DNA from: Bacilli bacterium
GTDB lineage: Bacteria; Bacillota_I; Bacilli_A; RF39; UBA660
Length of the DNA: 64,000 bases
Reading direction: 5' to 3'
NCBI GenBank assembly: GCA_017511805.1
Contig: JAFWJA010000015.1
Location: 387,098 to 451,097, forward strand
Positions 61,210 through 64,000 of the stretch are shown piece after piece. Positions within the stretch are counted from its first letter, which is position 1. Each line of letters opens with the position of its first letter. A program made the position numbers and the translations under genes. The notes beneath the pieces are model-generated. The model did not search any database. It saw nothing but the letters and a program-made list of their open reading frames with translations, and was not told where the DNA came from.

Positions 61210-63519
61210 TTACTCCTTAAAAACATTTAGAATTAATTCTTTTGTATTCTTAGAATCATATTTAATTGCTGTTTCCCTAGCTTTCTTCCTCATTTTATTC
61301 TTTTCTTCATTGTTTAATTTCTTCATCTCTAAAATCTTATCAGCTAAATCTTTATAGTCTTTTGGATTAAAGAACTTACCATTTTTATTATCTACAACAT
61401 AGTCAGTAGGTCCATAGTTTTTACTTGCTATTACAAGTACTTCACATGCCATAGCTTCTAGTCCAACTAGACCTAAACTCTCACTTCTTCTATAAGTTGG
61501 AAATACAAATATATCTAAGGAATTATATATATTAATCAATTCTTCTTGAGATACCATATTTCTAACTTCTAGATATTCTCTTACATTTAATTCATCAACA
61601 AGTTTATTAAATTCATCTTCTTCTGAACCTGCTCCTACAACAATAAACTTCTCATCAGATTTTATTTCTTTTCTATCTCTTAATTCATTAATTGCTTTTA
61701 AGAAAACATCATAGCCTTTATCTTTTTCTATTCTAGACACAAAACCAATATACTTATATTTTTTAGGTAGATTAGCTTCAGATAAAGCCTCTTCTCTATC
61801 AATTTTCTTAAATACAGCTGTATTAACTCCTCCAGAAGGATAAACATATACTTTATCTTTTGAAACATTATAATTCTTAACAATTATATCTTTAAAGTAT
61901 TTAGATGGACATACTATCTTATCAGCATTCTTAATATATCTACTACTTCTCTTTATATTCTTTTGATTATCATCATAATCAGAAATAATATCATTACCAT
62001 GTGCATTTAATACTAATTTAGTATTAAAACTTGTTTTTTTAACAAATACTCCACCTAAAGAAGAATGTGAAATAAAATGAACATATATATAGTCATAATT
62101 ATTAAACATACCTTTTAAGATTGTACCTACATGTAAATAGATATATGAGAATAATTTAGCTATCTTTTCATTTTGTTTAGTAATAACTACTTTATCTACA
62201 ACAAATCCATTGTTAGATAATATTTCTTCAGTATTTTTAACAAAAGATCCATAATACTTATATTTTTCGCCAGGATACATATTAGAAACTAATAGTATTC
62301 TTTTCTTTTCCATTTCAACTCTATTTTTAGATAATATATATAAAACTGCTATATAGATTGAAACCATTGGTTTTATTAATACATGACCTGATAATAAAGA
62401 AATAATTATCATCATAACGGCAGCAAACTTATAATTATCATCTAAATAATTAAACTTAATAGTAAATAACATTAAAAGTATATAAATCATAGAACCAAAT
62501 ATACCTATACTATAAAAAATATCAAATATATCTATTTCTATAACACTATTCTTTTCAATTCCTGTTTTACCAATACCATATATGAAAGTTTTAGCCTCAC
62601 CTTTCATATATTCTTTATTTGCTTTACTTAGATTACTTAATCTATTACTAAATATTACATTATCTATAGTTTCAATTTTACCTAAATCACTAAAAGATTT
62701 AATATTATAATAATCTAATGTAGTATTAATATTCTTCATCATAGGTGTTCTTGGAATAATTATAATAAGCGATATTACAAATAATACCGGAATAATAAAC
62801 ATTAGTTTTCTAGATTTTTTATATTTATATACTCTTGAAAACATAAAATATTTTATTAAAAAGTATAATAAAGTTACAATAGTACCTATAAATAATGTTT
62901 TTGTACCTACTAAGAATATACATACAAATAGTTCAGCATAAGTAATTATTTTTAACAAGAAATTATTAGATTTATTAACGTAATTAAGAGCTATAACACC
63001 TAGTATAACTAATGTAGCACTTAATTCATTACCTGCGTAAAATAAGCCAAAATAACCTTCTTTATTAACATAACTATCTGATAAATTATATCCTATTCCA
63101 AAAATGTATGGAACTATTATTAATGTTAAATATAATAAATATATTTTTAAAATTAATTTATCATTTATTTTTTCATTATTGTACTTACTAAAAAATAACA
63201 TTAAAATTGGTAAATAAAATATATATAAAATATTATTTACTTCATTCATTAAATTATTTTTATATAATCCAAAATAATATAAAATAGCTAAAAATACATA
63301 AATAAGAAATATACCTAGTATTCTTTTATTCTTATAATTTTTAATTAACCAAATAAATGCTAATACTAAAAATAATCCTCTAATTATTGATCCAATCGAA
63401 AAAGGAAGATCTAAATTCTTTTTAAATATCCCAGTTAATGCATCTATAAAAGGACTAAATAAAAGAAAGAAATATATAAACTTATTAAAAATAGAATTAT
63501 ATTTTTCACTTTTTAGCAT
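61210..63519 (-). CDS. Wzy/O-antigen ligase-like membrane domain fused to a GT4 glycosyltransferase
   Basis: 769 residues. Residues 1-398 have about 11-12 helices, with GLFYAGNELSATLVIL and FIYGIGKTG...IEIDIFDIFYSIG typical of O-antigen polymerase/ligase proteins. From about 405 there is a full GT4 enzyme: LLVSNMYPGEKYKYYGSFV, HGNDIISDY, GFVSRIEKDKGYDVF, ESLGLVGLEAMACEVLVIA. An internal ATG at 62313 (Met403, GAG five bases upstream) could also start a stand-alone GT4. So either a true fusion of polymerising and transferring steps, or a recently merged gene pair. First gene of the operon. Confidence 0.87.
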   Translation of the reverse strand: MLKSEKYNSIFNKFIYFFLLFSPFIDALTGIFKKNLDLPFSIGSIIRGLFLVLAFIWLIKNYKNKRILGIFLIYVFLAILYYFGLYKNNLMNEVNNILYIFYLPILMLFFSKYNNEKINDKLILKIYLLYLTLIIVPYIFGIGYNLSDSYVNKEGYFGLFYAGNELSATLVILGVIALNYVNKSNNFLLKIITYAELFVCIFLVGTKTLFIGTIVTLLYFLIKYFMFSRVYKYKKSRKLMFIIPVLFVISLIIIIPRTPMMKNINTTLDYYNIKSFSDLGKIETIDNVIFSNRLSNLSKANKEYMKGEAKTFIYGIGKTGIEKNSVIEIDIFDIFYSIGIFGSMIYILLMLFTIKFNYLDDNYKFAAVMMIIISLLSGHVLIKPMVSIYIAVLYILSKNRVEMEKKRILLVSNMYPGEKYKYYGSFVKNTEEILSNNGFVVDKVVITKQNEKIAKLFSYIYLHVGTILKGMFNNYDYIYVHFISHSSLGGVFVKKTSFNTKLVLNAHGNDIISDYDDNQKNIKRSSRYIKNADKIVCPSKYFKDIIVKNYNVSKDKVYVYPSGGVNTAVFKKIDREEALSEANLPKKYKYIGFVSRIEKDKGYDVFLKAINELRDRKEIKSDEKFIVVGAGSEEDEFNKLVDELNVREYLEVRNMVSQEELINIYNSLDIFVFPTYRRSESLGLVGLEAMACEVLVIASKNYGPTDYVVDNKNGKFFNPKDYKDLADKILEMKKLNNEEKNKMRKKARETAIKYDSKNTKELILNVFKE

Positions 63520-63589
63520 TTTTACAACCTCACTTACATACTTTCATTATATCATTTATTAAGAAAAATTAATATAATAAAAAGAAAAA

Positions 63590-63622
63590 AAGAAATAGCA
63601 TCCCGCATATTTCTTTTCTTAC
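63590..63622 (-). terminator. Terminator after the small membrane gene
   Basis: Minus strand AAGAAATA, loop TGCGGGATGC, TATTTCTTTTTTT, about 50-75 bases past the stop at 63665. Confidence 0.7.
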
Positions 63623-63664
63623 ATATCTACTATCATGTATTTATATTATTTACAGTTTTAGCAA

Positions 63665-63874
63665 TTACATACCAGGTAAAAAATCATATCCTGTAAAATA
63701 GCAAATTGCAAAGTATACTGCAACAGCAGTTACTGCTACTAAAAACCAAGATAGTGCAAATACTTGCATACTTTTTACTCTCTCTTTATCTGTTTTATAA
63801 GTTTGTTGTCTAAACTTACTATAAGATAAAATAAACATTGTAACTAATAATACTGCTACTATAATAAAAACCAT
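63665..63874 (-). CDS. Small two-helix membrane protein, unknown
   Basis: 69 residues with two hydrophobic segments (about 2-18 and 42-62, VFALSWFLVAVTAVAVYFAI) joined by a basic loop (KFRQQTYKTDKERVK). AGGAG lies seven bases before the ATG. It begins 15 bases after the stop of the next partial gene and likely shares its transcript. No family recognised. Confidence 0.7.
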   Translation of the reverse strand: MVFIIVAVLLVTMFILSYSKFRQQTYKTDKERVKSMQVFALSWFLVAVTAVAVYFAICYFTGYDFLPGM

Positions 63875-63889
63875 ATTCCTTCTCCTTTC

Positions 63890-64000
63890 CTAATCTAAAA
63901 ACTCTTTACGAGCTTTCTTTAACTCTTCTTTTTCTGCTTTTCTCTTTTGTTTTAATTCTTGTTTTGTTAATGGTTGTTCTTGATAATCTTTTTCCATTTC
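63890..64000 (-). CDS. C-terminal part of a charged, helical protein (5' end outside or at the edge)
   Basis: Frame open from the right edge to a TAG at 63890. From an ATG at 63997 it encodes 35 residues: MEKDYQEQPLTKQELKQKRK, then further Lys/Glu and LD. A start at 63997 is possible but its ribosome site lies beyond the window, so the gene may be longer. Highly charged coil, unassigned. Followed by the small membrane protein. Confidence 0.5.
   Translation of the reverse strand, partial: EMEKDYQEQPLTKQELKQKRKAEKEELKKARKEFLD

Noticed and set aside
1-64000. Mollicute genetic code (TGA as Trp)
   Set aside because: TGG encodes Trp throughout and TGA ends genes such as 2098-2502 and 45855-47252.
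1-64000. Prophage, insertion sequence or CRISPR array
   Set aside because: No transposase, integrase, phage structural gene, terminal repeats or regularly spaced direct repeats were seen.

Overview
The window is strongly AT-rich bacterial DNA with short gaps and standard code (TGA is a stop, TGG is Trp). It fits a low-GC Bacillota (Firmicutes) of the Bacilli/uncultured gut type. Supporting features are a SigG-type forespore sigma factor with its YlmC/YmxH neighbour, a GatCAB-AspRS operon under a T-box leader, the order rlmN-prpC-prkC-rsgA-rpe known from Bacillus, sigma-A promoters with 17-base spacers, and GGTG/GGAGG ribosome sites. No phage, insertion sequence or CRISPR array was seen.

Layout. 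1-2.5 kb: 5' part of a large surface beta-helix protein and a small membrane protein. 2.6-11 kb: a YigZ-type protein converging on a predicted amidoligase, then rnc, two uncharacterised genes, smc, and a zinc-ribbon membrane protein. 11.1-13.6 kb: yidD with a metal-binding-protein-like lipoprotein lacking most metal ligands, ylmC and sigG. 13.6-15.4 kb: tRNA-Ser, -Thr, -Gln and -Leu around a queuosine-precursor transporter and a GNAT enzyme. 15.5-25.6 kb: L,D-transpeptidase, a cytoplasmic HExxH protein, then tRNA-Asn - T-box - aspS - gatC - gatA - gatB, a LppM-like lipoprotein and a coiled-coil protein. 25.7-33.9 kb: orphan sugar-transfer ATP-grasp enzyme, a large anchored extracellular protein and the PASTA kinase/PP2C phosphatase/RsgA/Rpe/RlmN block. 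33.9-35.5 kb: a consensus promoter and a manganese-type (yybP-ykoY) riboswitch ahead of a lipoprotein with a duplicated unknown domain. 35.6-44.9 kb: tmcAL, a zinc macrodomain protein, a second HExxH protein, gpmA-cysteine desulfurase-TtcA-like operon, a GH5 lipoprotein, tag, a kinase-fold-like protein and a 28-codon gene. 44.9-50.5 kb: sirtuin, then vanW-dltA-dltC with a divergent Sfp-type phosphopantetheinyl transferase, then small membrane-anchored proteins. 50.6-64 kb: typA, the dTDP-rhamnose operon with two rfbA genes, one fused to an XRE helix-turn-helix, and a polysaccharide assembly operon.

How it works together. The right third makes dTDP-L-rhamnose and a rhamnose-containing surface polymer. 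The vanW-dltA-dltC-PPTase set looks self-contained for activating D-alanine (or a similar amino acid) on a carrier, but the usual DltB/DltD export partners are absent here. AspRS plus GatCAB, next to tRNA-Asn and below a T-box with an Asn-like specifier, points to indirect Asn-tRNA formation.

Most notable: the Mn-type riboswitch driving a lipoprotein of unknown function, the VanW/DltA/DltC/PPTase module without DltB/D, and the HTH-RfbA fusion. A recurring property is that terminator hairpins are built into 3' ends of genes, often containing the stop codons of both convergent neighbours.
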